DNA from: Planctomycetota bacterium
Lineage (GTDB): Bacteria > Planctomycetota > Planctomycetia > Pirellulales > Thermoguttaceae
Direction: 5' to 3'
NCBI GenBank assembly: GCA_023621895.1
Contig: JAMOAF010000398.1
Coordinates: 1-21,801 of the forward strand
Length of the DNA: 21,801 bases
Both the position numbers and the translations under genes were made by a program. The notes under the pieces were generated by a model. That model ran no database searches and was not told the DNA's origin. It saw only the letters and a program-made list of their open reading frames with translations. Of the stretch, positions 8,193-15,774 are shown in pieces (the stretch's first letter is position 1; every line of letters begins with the position of its first letter).

Positions 8193-10130
8193 TCAGAGCA
8201 CGAACCCCATCTGGCGAAGCCGCTCCCGCACGTCCCCACGCACCAGCAATTGCCGAAACGCCCTGACCGCCGGCCGCTCCAGGCGGCTCGTGGGGCAAGC
8301 AAAGTCGTAGCGTTCCTCGCCGAGCGGCAGGAAGCCCAGGTGGTTGTGCTCGGCCACCCCGCGGATCGCCACGCCCCAGTCGGCCCGGCGCTGGATTACG
8401 GCGGCGGCCACGGCGTTGTGGCTGGAGACTTGCTGGGAATAGCCCGCCGGCCTAAACCCGGCGAGCAGACGATCGATGAGAATCCGCGTGCCGCTCCCCT
8501 GGTTGCGGTTGACCATCCGGCAGTCGGGAAGCGTCTTGGCGGATTCGATCGCCGCGGCGGCCTCAAGCCCCTCGAAACGCCGATCGCCCGGTCGAAACAC
8601 GATCCCCTGCCGCCTTCCGTATCCCTCGATCAATTCCACGCCCTCGGGCAGCAGCGGCCGGTTGTACTGGCCGGTCCGCGGATCGAGCAGGTGCATCCCG
8701 GCCAGGTCGCACTCGCCCCGCCGCGCGGCCTCCAGCCCGGCGGTCGACCCGACGGCGAGAAACTTTGTGTGAAAACCCTGGTCTTGAAGAAGGCCCAGCA
8801 GGTAGTCGAGCCCCGTGCAATGGCTGCCGATGACGACCAGGTCCGCCGGCCGGCGCCCCGCGCCGAAGAGGGTCACCGTGACCGGAGTCCCCGCTTCCAC
8901 CAGTTCCTCGTGCCGACCGATCGTGATGAAGCCGTCGGCGCGGCTGAACGCGGTAACCGAGCCAGAGCCCTTGCCCATCGGGTAGGCAGCGGGCTCTGCA
9001 CCGGTCTCCACCAGGCCCACGAGCAGGTACTCCGTGCGGCCGATCTCCGAATTGACCTTCACGGCAAGTCGGGCGGTGAGGCTCGGCCGGCTCAAGGCGG
9101 GCCGGCCGCCCAGCTTGAGAATCACCGGCGCGACGAACTCGTGGAAGGTGAAGATCGCCGAGGTGGGGAAGCCCGGCAGGATGACCACCGGCTTGCCCCG
9201 CTGGGCGGCCAGGCAGATCGGCTTGCCCGGCTTGAGCGCCACGCCGTGAGCCACAACGCCCGGCTCGGACAGTTCCCTCACAACCCGGTAGGACAAGTCG
9301 CCGGCCCCCTTGCTCGTCCCGCCGGAGAGGAGGACCACGTCCGCCTCGGCAATCGCCTCCCGCAGCTTCGCGCGCAGCTCGTCGACATCGTCGCGGACGA
9401 TTCCCCGCATCAACGCGAGACCGCCAAGTTCGCGCACCGCGTCGGCGAGAATCCTGGCGTTCGAATCGTAAACCAGCCCGGGGCGCATTTCCTCGCCGGG
9501 CGGGATGATCTCGTCGCCGGTCGAGAGGATCGCCACGCGCGGACGCCGCCGCACGAGGACCCTCGCCCGACCGACCGCGGCCAGAACGCCCGTCTCGCGG
9601 CTCGTCAACACCTCGCCGCGGCGAAGCACCGTCTCGCCGGCGGCAATGTCCGAGCCGGTGAAGGAGATGCCGAAACCGGCCGTCACGGCATGGCGCACGA
9701 CAAGCGTGGGGACTGTGTCACTTCTCGTTCCTTCAGCTCCACCCTCGATGTCCGTGTATTCCACCATGACCACGGCGTCGGCGCCGCGGGCGATCATTCC
9801 GCCCGTGGCAACCGTCACCGCCTCGCCGGGGCCGACTTCCGCCTGAGGAACAACCCCCGTGGCGATCACCTCATCAAGAAGCTTCAGCCGGCGCGGCGCC
9901 TCTTCCGACGCCCCGAAGGTGTCGGCCGCGCGGACCGCGTAGCCGTCGTAGTTCGAGCGGTCGAACGACGGCACGTCCACTCCAGCGACGATGTCCTCGG
10001 CGAGAACCCGGTCGAGGCACTTCTCCAGAGCAACCTCTTCCGCTTCGAGCGGCTCGAGCCGCAAGGCGGCGCGGAATCGCCGCTCGGCTTCATCACGATC
10101 GATGACTTCGAGGAACTGGTCCTGGCTCAT
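8193..10130 (-). CDS. moeA: MoeA fused to a periplasmic-binding-protein-like domain
   Basis: 645 residues. About 1-410 is a complete MoeA, the enzyme that inserts molybdate (or tungstate) into adenylylated molybdopterin: VPSFDRSNYDGYAV, ILSTGDEI, LSGGTSKGAGD, LPGFPTSAIFTFHEF and a C-terminal beta domain ending near SRADGFITIGRHEE. From about 420 to the end is a PBP-like (LysR-substrate-type) domain starting at ADLVVIGSHCTGLDYLLGLL and containing VNRNQGSGTRILIDRLL. It has no signal peptide, so the domain works in the cytoplasm, perhaps as an oxyanion or cofactor sensor. This fusion is known in many archaea and bacteria. The ATG lies 6 bases after the stop of a decayed moeA end and has no clear ribosome binding site of its own, which suggests it was once coupled to an upstream moeA. 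Confidence 0.93.
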   Translation of the reverse strand: MSQDQFLEVIDRDEAERRFRAALRLEPLEAEEVALEKCLDRVLAEDIVAGVDVPSFDRSNYDGYAVRAADTFGASEEAPRRLKLLDEVIATGVVPQAEVGPGEAVTVATGGMIARGADAVVMVEYTDIEGGAEGTRSDTVPTLVVRHAVTAGFGISFTGSDIAAGETVLRRGEVLTSRETGVLAAVGRARVLVRRRPRVAILSTGDEIIPPGEEMRPGLVYDSNARILADAVRELGGLALMRGIVRDDVDELRAKLREAIAEADVVLLSGGTSKGAGDLSYRVVRELSEPGVVAHGVALKPGKPICLAAQRGKPVVILPGFPTSAIFTFHEFVAPVILKLGGRPALSRPSLTARLAVKVNSEIGRTEYLLVGLVETGAEPAAYPMGKGSGSVTAFSRADGFITIGRHEELVEAGTPVTVTLFGAGRRPADLVVIGSHCTGLDYLLGLLQDQGFHTKFLAVGSTAGLEAARRGECDLAGMHLLDPRTGQYNRPLLPEGVELIEGYGRRQGIVFRPGDRRFEGLEAAAAIESAKTLPDCRMVNRNQGSGTRILIDRLLAGFRPAGYSQQVSSHNAVAAAVIQRRADWGVAIRGVAEHNHLGFLPLGEERYDFACPTSRLERPAVRAFRQLLVRGDVRERLRQMGFVL

Positions 10131-10136
10131 GGCGTT

Positions 10137-10241
10137 TCAAGGATCGTAAAGATAGACGTTCACCAGCGTGGCCGCCGCGCGGTCTTCCGCATCCGATGGG
10201 GTGAAGGCAAAACCGTCCAGCGTTGACCCTGCAAAGCTGGA
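10137..10241 (-). pseudogene. Remnant of a moeA 3' end
   Basis: The minus strand reads, up to a TGA at 10137-10139, a peptide ending DGFAFTPSDAED...VNVYLYDP. The intact moeA at 10739 ends DGFVVIPCDSEG...VTVYLYDP, with the same spacing between these blocks and similar Ser/Thr-rich sequence before. At DNA level the match runs about 95 bases at roughly 70% identity by eye and continues past the stop codon into CATGAGCC, which here is the start of moeA-PBP. No upstream MoeA domains are present, so this is a decayed or duplicated gene end and not a gene. Confidence 0.75.
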
Positions 10242-10362
10242 CGCGGGCGCCCCGCGCGGGCCCATTCCTGATCCGTCATGCGTCGTGATCGCGGCTGGCA
10301 AGAAACGGCATTTCAACATACACTATATGGGGAACGCGCACCATGAAGAGAAGGAGAAACCG

Positions 10363-10602
10363 ATGGCCAATGCCTCCACGACAATCCGCGGGGTCGTCCA
10401 CGGAAGAACCATCGAGGTGGAAGGCGACCTCAACCTGCCCGAGGGACAGCAGGTGACAGTTATCGTCCAGCCCGTGCTCACGCCCGAGGAGGCAATCCGC
10501 CGATCCTTCGGCGCCTGGGCGGAGGACGCCCCTCAATTGGGAGAATTCTTGGACGGGTTGCGCCGAGATCGCCAACACGAGCGACCGGAGCCGGGCCAAT
10601 GA
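10363..10602 (+). CDS. Antitoxin-like small protein (partner of a broken VapC)
   Basis: 79 residues, starting at an ATG with a good AGGAG six bases upstream. The N-terminal part (TTIRGVVHGRTIEVEGD, LPEGQQVTVIVQPV) looks like a small beta-rich DNA-binding domain of the AbrB/VapB sort; the C-terminal part (SFGAWAEDAPQLGEFLDGLRRDR) resembles the toxin-binding tail of antitoxins common in Planctomycetota and Cyanobacteria, usually found next to PIN-domain toxins. Its stop overlaps the ATG of the vapC remnant (ATGA), the normal arrangement for an antitoxin-toxin pair. It is on the plus strand, opposite to the surrounding moeA genes. The antitoxin frame is intact while its toxin is not. Confidence 0.8.
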   Translation: MANASTTIRGVVHGRTIEVEGDLNLPEGQQVTVIVQPVLTPEEAIRRSFGAWAEDAPQLGEFLDGLRRDRQHERPEPGQ

Positions 10603-10719
10603 GTTTCCTTATTCATCGCCGCCACGGCCTTGATTCGCGGCCTTACGCTTGTGACGCACAATGTGCGGCATTTCGAAAACATACCCGGCCTGGTCGTCGA
10701 GGACTGGATGACAACCTGA
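10599..10719 (+). pseudogene. vapC: VapC PIN-domain toxin with its middle deleted
   Basis: The frame starting at the ATG overlapping the antitoxin stop reads MSFLI, the usual first residues of a VapC (MSFLIDTD...). One base later, in another frame (10615-10719), the sequence reads IAATALIRGLTLVTHNVRHF followed by ENIPGLVVEDW, which is the conserved C-terminal end of PIN-domain VapC toxins. About 300 bases of the usual gene, including most of the acidic active-site residues, are missing between the two. The remnant cannot make an active ribonuclease. It converges with moeA, whose stop is 19 bases away. Confidence 0.8.
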
Positions 10720-10738
10720 ACAAACGGCTCATGTCGCC

Positions 10739-11986
10739 TCATGGATCGTAAAGGTAAACGGTCACCGGCGTCCCAGCCGGATAGCCTTCCGAATCGCACG
10801 GAATAACGACGAAGCCGTCCGCCCGGCTTGTTGACGAAAGCACCGACGACCCGCCGATGGCCACCGGTTCAACCCCGCCATCGACCAGCCGCACCCGCAG
10901 GTACTCGTCGCGCCCGACAGTCGAGGCGATCTTTCTCGCCAGGGGCAGCGAGACCCTGCGATAGGGCCAGTCGGACGGCCGCCCGCCCAGGCGCCGAACC
11001 GCGCGGCCTCCAAAGAAATCGTAAGCGCAGAGGCAGGCGACGGGGTTGCCCGGCAGGAGAACGACAACCCGGCCGTCGAGCAGTCCGAGGCCGGTCGGGC
11101 TGCTCGGCCGGATGGCGATTCCGTGGATCGGCAGCGTGCCGTGCTTGATGACCATCGCCGCGGCGTGATCCTCCTGCCCGACGCTCGATCCGCCGGAGAC
11201 GAGCACCAGGTCGGCCTCGGTCCGCATCGCCTCGAGGATCGCCTCCGACGAATCGGGAACGATCCCGGGGTTGATCGCCAGGCCGCCGTCGCGCTCGATT
11301 AGGGCGCGGAGCATCGGACCATTGGAATCGGCGATCCGGCATCCCTCCGGCCTCGATCCGGCCGGCAGGAGTTCGTTTCCCGTGACCACGATCCGCACCC
11401 GCGGCCGGCGGACCACCGCAACACGGGCCAGGCCGATCGACGAAAGAACGCCGATGTCTTGAGGCCTGAGCCGCCGGCCCGCCTGGAAGACAACGCTGCC
11501 CGCAGTGATGTCTTCGCCCACTCGCCCCACGTGCTGGCCCGGCGAGACGGCCGCCAGGACCAGGATCCGCTCGCCGGCCGCCTCGACCCGTTCCACCGGC
11601 AGCACGGCGTCGGCCCCCTCGGGCAGCGCTGCTCCGGTCATGATTCGAACCGCCTCACCCGCCGCCACGGCCCCTTCGAACGGCTGGCCGGGCATCGACT
11701 CGCCGATCACCGCCAGCGGCAGCCGGTTGTACGGGCCGGCGCCCTCGGTCTCCCCCGCCCGCAGCGCGTAGCCGTCCATCATCGACCGACTGAAGCCGGG
11801 CACGCTGACCTCGCTGCGGATCTCCTCAGCCAGCACCCGCCCGCAGACGTCCTCCAGCGGCGCCGCCTCACTCGCCAGTGGGCCGGTGTGGGCATCGAGC
11901 CAGTCCAGAGCGTCGGCCAGCGTGGTTCTCCGGGTAAAACCGCGCATCCGCACATCACCGGGTTGTCGGTTCTCTAGGGCAGTCAT
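10739..11986 (-). CDS. moeA: Molybdopterin molybdenumtransferase MoeA
   Basis: 415 residues from the ATG at 11986, which has GAGG at good spacing; a GTG at 12007 overlapping the upstream stop would add seven residues but has no ribosome binding site. Conserved MoeA features: VPGFSRSMMDGYALR near the N-terminus, MTGAALPEGADAVLPVE, VTGNELLPAG, IADSNGPML, VSGGSSVGQEDH, LLPGNPVACLCAYDFFG and the C-terminal STSRADGFVVIP. It transfers molybdate to adenylyl-molybdopterin in the cytoplasm. It shares the window with a second MoeA fused to a PBP-like domain; such pairs may divide molybdenum and tungsten, which is inference. It ends 19 bases from the oppositely oriented vapC remnant. Confidence 0.95.
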   Translation of the reverse strand: MTALENRQPGDVRMRGFTRRTTLADALDWLDAHTGPLASEAAPLEDVCGRVLAEEIRSEVSVPGFSRSMMDGYALRAGETEGAGPYNRLPLAVIGESMPGQPFEGAVAAGEAVRIMTGAALPEGADAVLPVERVEAAGERILVLAAVSPGQHVGRVGEDITAGSVVFQAGRRLRPQDIGVLSSIGLARVAVVRRPRVRIVVTGNELLPAGSRPEGCRIADSNGPMLRALIERDGGLAINPGIVPDSSEAILEAMRTEADLVLVSGGSSVGQEDHAAAMVIKHGTLPIHGIAIRPSSPTGLGLLDGRVVVLLPGNPVACLCAYDFFGGRAVRRLGGRPSDWPYRRVSLPLARKIASTVGRDEYLRVRLVDGGVEPVAIGGSSVLSSTSRADGFVVIPCDSEGYPAGTPVTVYLYDP

Positions 11987-12003
11987 CTCGTCCTCAAAAA
12001 GAC

Positions 12004-13350
12004 TCACTGCCGGGCGCGCAGGTCGCTGACCGCGGTGGCAAAGCCTTCGATCGTGTTGCGATCCATCTCGACCGAGCCGGCGTCTTTCCCGATGCGGATG
12101 CCGGTCCGCCGCGCCGGGCCGCGCGTCTCGCGAATCTCGTTGCCGACAATCCGCAGATCGCGCACCTTTCCCGTGATATCGATGGCCACGCCCTCCTCGC
12201 CGCCGCTGTCGACGATCACGTTGCCTTCCAGGAGGTTGCGGTTCGGCCAGAAGTCGCGGCCTCTGGATTCATCCCGGAAGAGGACGCCGATCTTACCGCT
12301 GTTGGTGATCCGGTTCTTGCGCATCACGTTGTCGGTGTCGCAGTGGCCGATCGAGACGCCGTAAGTGCGGTTGGCGTCGATCGTGTTGCCCTCGGCCAGC
12401 CCGTACTTGACGCCCCAGCACCAGAACAGGCCGAGGTTGTTGCGCTCGATGCGGTTGTTGCGAATCAGCGGCCGCTGGGAGCCGGAGCCGGGGTGGACGC
12501 CGAGGTCCGTGTTGTCGTGCGAGTGGCAGTCCTCGATCACCACGTCGTGGCAAACCTGGAAGCTGATCCCGTCGCCGTTGTAGTTGCGGACCTCCACCTT
12601 GCGGATCGTGAAGCGATTGCAGTCCTGGAGGAAGATGCCGCCTCCGTAGTTGCCGTTGAGGTTCTCGTTGTTCTTTCCGTTGCCGTCGAGGGTGAGATTT
12701 TCGATGACCACGTCGGCCGCGTTCTCGCTGGTCAGCAGCGGAAACAGCGACGAGCAGGTCGGACCGCCGCTTAGCCAGATATTCTTGCGCAGACCATCAC
12801 TGAGCTTGAATCGGTTGCCCGACCGGGCGACGAGCGTCCGCTGGATCACCTCGGCGCCGCCATCGTGCGGATTCTTCGCCCGCAAAAGCACGCCGTCGCC
12901 GACACGAAAGCCCTTGGCCTCGGCGAGGGTGATTTCCTGGTCGAACCAGTTCGAGTCGTCGGCCAGGGCGACCGTTTCCGACGCGATCTTGGTGATGATC
13001 GAGTCCGCGCCGCTGCCCAAGAGGCGAATCCGCGAGGGCAGGTTGATCGCCGCGCGGAGCGTGTACGTGCCCGGCAGCAATCGCACGGTTCCGCCGCCCA
13101 TCCGGGCGATGTAATCCGCGGCCGCCTGGATCACCCGCTCGCCGCTGCCCACCAGGTCGGCCTTGGTCGGGCCGACGGTGATCGTAAGCCGCTCCTCCCA
13201 GTCGGGCTCGAACGCCTCGTCGCCGTCGGTCGCCCGCGGCGCCGTGACCGGCGGCAGGCCGCCGCACCAGGCCGGCGCGGCGCCAATTGCCGCGGCGGCG
13301 CCGAAAGTGGCCTTGAAAAAACGCCGCCGGTTGAACGGTTGGGAAAACAT
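12004..13350 (-). CDS. Tat-exported right-handed parallel beta-helix protein
   Basis: 448 residues. The N-terminus carries a twin-arginine signal (NRRRFFK, residues 7-13) followed by a hydrophobic Ala-rich stretch and a likely cleavage site near APAWCGG. The mature part begins with a pectate-lyase-like opening (IQAAADYIARMGGGTVRLLPGTYTL) and continues with many beta-helix coils rich in N and G (VIENLTLDGNG, FTIRKVEVRNYNGDGI, VVIEDCHSHDNTDLG, LIRNNRIERNN, EGNTIDANRTYG, MRKNRI). Such proteins bind or cleave polysaccharides outside the cytoplasm; no specific catalytic residues could be assigned. GGAG sits eight bases before the ATG. The stop overlaps an alternative GTG of moeA, so it is probably co-transcribed with moeA although the roles look unrelated. 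Confidence 0.9.
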   Translation of the reverse strand: MFSQPFNRRRFFKATFGAAAAIGAAPAWCGGLPPVTAPRATDGDEAFEPDWEERLTITVGPTKADLVGSGERVIQAAADYIARMGGGTVRLLPGTYTLRAAINLPSRIRLLGSGADSIITKIASETVALADDSNWFDQEITLAEAKGFRVGDGVLLRAKNPHDGGAEVIQRTLVARSGNRFKLSDGLRKNIWLSGGPTCSSLFPLLTSENAADVVIENLTLDGNGKNNENLNGNYGGGIFLQDCNRFTIRKVEVRNYNGDGISFQVCHDVVIEDCHSHDNTDLGVHPGSGSQRPLIRNNRIERNNLGLFWCWGVKYGLAEGNTIDANRTYGVSIGHCDTDNVMRKNRITNSGKIGVLFRDESRGRDFWPNRNLLEGNVIVDSGGEEGVAIDITGKVRDLRIVGNEIRETRGPARRTGIRIGKDAGSVEMDRNTIEGFATAVSDLRARQ

Positions 13351-13397
13351 GGTTCTCTCTCCGGGGGGAGGATGGGCTTGCGGAACGCTTTCAGCGG

Positions 13398-13432
13398 TTA
13401 GCTTTCAGCTTTCAGCTTTCAGCGGTCAGCGT
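13398..13432. repeat. Short AGCTTTC tandem repeat
   Basis: AGCTTTC occurs three times in a row, followed by AGCGGTC variants. Translated on the plus strand it gives the QLSAFS-type peptide often seen in spurious short ORFs of environmental genomes. This is an intergenic repeat of unknown function. Confidence 0.7.
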
Positions 13433-13480
13433 TCCACTGGATAACAGAACCGGCCTGCCGGTGCAAGAGTCCCGGCGACT

Positions 13481-13504
13481 GGTGAGGTGAAGACCGTAGC
13501 CGCC
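13481..13504. repeat. 24-bp direct repeat, copy 1
   Basis: Begins GGTGAGGTGAAGACCGTAGC; the second copy at 13670 differs by one base in 24. The two copies, both in the same orientation, bracket 165 bp that contain the strong hairpin. The arrangement recalls a small mobile or recombining unit, but there is no coding capacity. Confidence 0.75.
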
Positions 13505-13619
13505 ACCAGCCCGCGCTGTTTTCGGTTTTTATTCCGAGTCAGACGAATAGACGGTCGCGAGTCTCTGTTTCCAGCACGCCACGACGGGGCGCGGGTGAAG
13601 AGGAAGACTTCCGACCCCG

Positions 13620-13656
13620 TTTTTTCGTCCCGTCCCTTCGGGACGGGACGAAAGAA
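13620..13656. repeat. Strong 16-bp hairpin with CTTCG loop
   Basis: 13620-13635 pairs with 13641-13656 (one G-T wobble) around the loop CTTCG. The T-run is on the 5' side and the A-run on the 3' side of the stem, on the plus strand, which is the reverse of an intrinsic terminator on either strand. I therefore list it as a palindromic repeat and not a terminator. Confidence 0.7.
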
Positions 13657-13669
13657 GCGAGTCGACCTT

Positions 13670-13693
13670 GGTGAGGTGAAAACCGTAGCCGCC
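13670..13693. repeat. 24-bp direct repeat, copy 2
   Basis: Matches copy 1 (13481-13504) at 23 of 24 bases and has the same orientation. It ends 16 bases before the stop codon of the alpha/beta hydrolase gene on the other strand. Confidence 0.75.
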
Positions 13694-13708
13694 TGCCGCA
13701 CTGGGCCG

Positions 13709-15424
13709 CTATTGCGCCACCTGCGCAAGGGCAAACTGGCTCACGGCGTGGAAGATGGCGACCAAGTCCTTGCCGTCCACCTGCCGCCGTTCCACCGCTG
13801 GAACCGGGCGAAACAACCCTTCATGGATCGGCGCGCCGGTCTCGAAGACTCTCAACTCCGCCTCGACGCGACTGCCGCCCCATTCGATTTCAAGCCGCCG
13901 AACCTGTTTCCGCTCGGGATCGAGCACGAGCCGCAGCCGCTCCGAAGCGCCGTTCCGCCGGGCAACGTGGACGATCGGCATCCCGCCTTCGCTCCCTTCG
14001 GTCACCGCGAAAAGCTGCTCGAACACCCCAGGCGCCATCGTAGCCGCGCGCAAGGCGCCGGCTACCGCCCGCAACTTCGTCAGGCTCTTCTGATCGAAGA
14101 TCGGCGCACGGCCATTCTCCTCTTCCAGCCCGGCCGCCAGGATCCGCTCGCCGGCAAGCATCCAGGGCTCCGGCGACCGCCCCAGCGCGATCCGGCCGAA
14201 CTGCTTGGTTCGAGCATCGATCTTGAACCGTCCGTCGCACGTCCGGGCGTAGTAGATGCCGGCACTGAAGGCCGCCTGCTCGGCCGCCCCGTACACCGCG
14301 ACCTCCAGATCCAGCAGATGGCAGCGGTTCTCTGCCGGCTCCTCGCCCAGAAGGCGGGCCACTTGTTGCACGAAAGAGAGCCCCTGCTGCACCGCGCTCG
14401 GCGCGGCCGCGACTTTCTCGGCGCGGCGCGCTTCCGGCGGCAAGTCCTGGCCGAAGAATTCAACGGTCCGCTGGAGCATGTCGGGCATGGCCGCCATCGC
14501 CGTATAGTGGCCGAGCCCCTCGAGCCAGACTACCTTGCCGGCCAGTCCCAGCGCCTCGGCAAGCTGGTTGGTGCAATCGCGGGGGACGACTTCGTCTTCG
14601 CCCGCATTGATCATCATCAGGCGCCCCTCCGCAGCACGGCCGCGCAGCTTCGGCGCATGCGTCAAGGGATCAACCTTTTGCAGCGCCTCGAGGGCGGCCT
14701 CCCGCTCCGCTTCAGGCAACTGCTGGAAGCTCTGTTTCAACTGGCGGAGTTCGTCCGCGTGGTCGATGATCGCGCGCAGGTCTCCCCCCGCGAGCACGAG
14801 CAAGGCTCGCGCGAGTCGCGGCTCCTCGGCCGCGGCGCTGGCGGCCACAATCCCTCCGAGGCTGATCCCCGTGACCCCGATGGCTCGCGGATCGATCTCC
14901 GGGCGCGACGCCAGCAGGTCGACGGTCCGCCGCACGTCGGCCCGTGCCTGCTCGAGCGCCGCGAGAAACCGTCGCGGTTGCCGCGCCAGCGCCCGCGTCC
15001 CCTCCGGGGGGCTCCGCTCGCCATAGTACGGCAACTTGAACATCAGCGCGCAGATCCCGTTGGAGGCGAGCATCGAGCACGTCATCCGCTCCAATTCGAA
15101 GTCCCCGTCGAGGATGTGGATGCAGAGCACGGCCGGCCGCGGCGCGCGCCAGGACTGGGCGCCATCGGGCAGATAGAGTTCGGCGGGAATCGTGTTGTTT
15201 TCCACAACGTCGGTCACCACCGGCGACGGGTAGGTCAGGTAGAGCACGGAAAAGCCGCTCTTTTCCTTGACCGACTGGACCTGGTAGGAAAACGGCGCGC
15301 TGCCGACCGTCTTCTCGACGCGCACCTCGCCGGTCGGCGCGCCGGATGCGGCCATCACCCGGCCAAGAAACGCCAGAGCCAAAAGGCTCATCCAGCCAAG
15401 ACGAGCACCGGCGGGTCCAACCAT
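13709..15424 (-). CDS. Exported alpha/beta hydrolase (dienelactone hydrolase-like)
   Basis: 571 residues from the ATG at 15424, chosen because CTGGAG lies about eight bases upstream and a signal peptide follows (hydrophobic WMSLLALAFLGRVMAASGA); an earlier ATG at 15523 adds 33 residues that do not look like protein. The catalytic triad is visible: nucleophile S188 in TGISLGG, D277 in NAGEDEVVP and H306 in GLGHYT. Residues about 330-571 form an additional C-terminal domain that I do not recognise. The fold suggests an esterase acting outside the cytoplasm; the substrate is unknown. It is divergent from the nitrilase gene across a 350-bp gap. Confidence 0.87.
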   Translation of the reverse strand: MVGPAGARLGWMSLLALAFLGRVMAASGAPTGEVRVEKTVGSAPFSYQVQSVKEKSGFSVLYLTYPSPVVTDVVENNTIPAELYLPDGAQSWRAPRPAVLCIHILDGDFELERMTCSMLASNGICALMFKLPYYGERSPPEGTRALARQPRRFLAALEQARADVRRTVDLLASRPEIDPRAIGVTGISLGGIVAASAAAEEPRLARALLVLAGGDLRAIIDHADELRQLKQSFQQLPEAEREAALEALQKVDPLTHAPKLRGRAAEGRLMMINAGEDEVVPRDCTNQLAEALGLAGKVVWLEGLGHYTAMAAMPDMLQRTVEFFGQDLPPEARRAEKVAAAPSAVQQGLSFVQQVARLLGEEPAENRCHLLDLEVAVYGAAEQAAFSAGIYYARTCDGRFKIDARTKQFGRIALGRSPEPWMLAGERILAAGLEEENGRAPIFDQKSLTKLRAVAGALRAATMAPGVFEQLFAVTEGSEGGMPIVHVARRNGASERLRLVLDPERKQVRRLEIEWGGSRVEAELRVFETGAPIHEGLFRPVPAVERRQVDGKDLVAIFHAVSQFALAQVAQ

Positions 15425-15774
15425 CGGAACAACTCCAGAGTTGGGGATCGCCGCGCGGACGATATCTATTCGATCGGCCGATAGGGAGAGAGCGGCCGAT
15501 GGCAGTCCCGCGGCAGTCCTCATTATAGAGGGTGCGACCGGAAGTGCAACGAATCAGCAGCAGCCAATGCGGTAGACGCGTCGCTTGCCAGGCGTTTGCC
15601 CGCAGGCTCGGAGAGTCCGGGCTCCGGGATCGGCCGGCGGCCGGTTCTTGGAATCTTCGTCCGCTTCCATTATCTTTGGTTCTTCATCCGTCTTACGAGA
15701 CCCGAATTGGCCATTGGCCATTGAAGCTTGGACCTTCAGCATTCAATATTAGCCATTGGCCCGGGGGTGGTTTC
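15425..15774. other. Divergent intergenic region
   Basis: 350 bp between two divergent genes, so both promoters should be here, but I see no convincing pair of boxes. At 15708-15722 the sequence TTGGCCATTGGCCATTG contains a direct repeat, followed by AT-rich text (15737-15757) of the kind found in scattered intergenic repeats. No gene is supported. Confidence 0.5.

Larger units (their letters stand above)
13351..13708. other. Repeat-rich intergenic region between beta-helix and hydrolase genes
   Basis: 358 bp without a credible gene. It holds a short tandem of AGCTTTC units, a 24-bp imperfect direct repeat and a strong hairpin, each listed separately. Open frames through it translate to repeat-derived peptides only. 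Confidence 0.7.

Noticed and set aside
8190..10226. 678-codon open frame on the plus strand
   Set aside because: It is antisense to moeA-PBP, has no family similarity and a His/Arg/Gly-rich composition typical of a shadow frame in high-GC DNA.
10137..10319. 60-codon minus-strand frame as a real gene
   Set aside because: Only its last 33 or so codons resemble anything, and that is the end of MoeA; the first part is antisense to the antitoxin leader.
13620..13656. Hairpin as an intrinsic terminator
   Set aside because: The T-run precedes and the A-run follows the stem on the plus strand, so neither strand has a U-tract after the hairpin.
13487..15484. 665-codon open frame on the plus strand
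   Set aside because: It is antisense to the alpha/beta hydrolase, whose catalytic motifs are clear on the minus strand.
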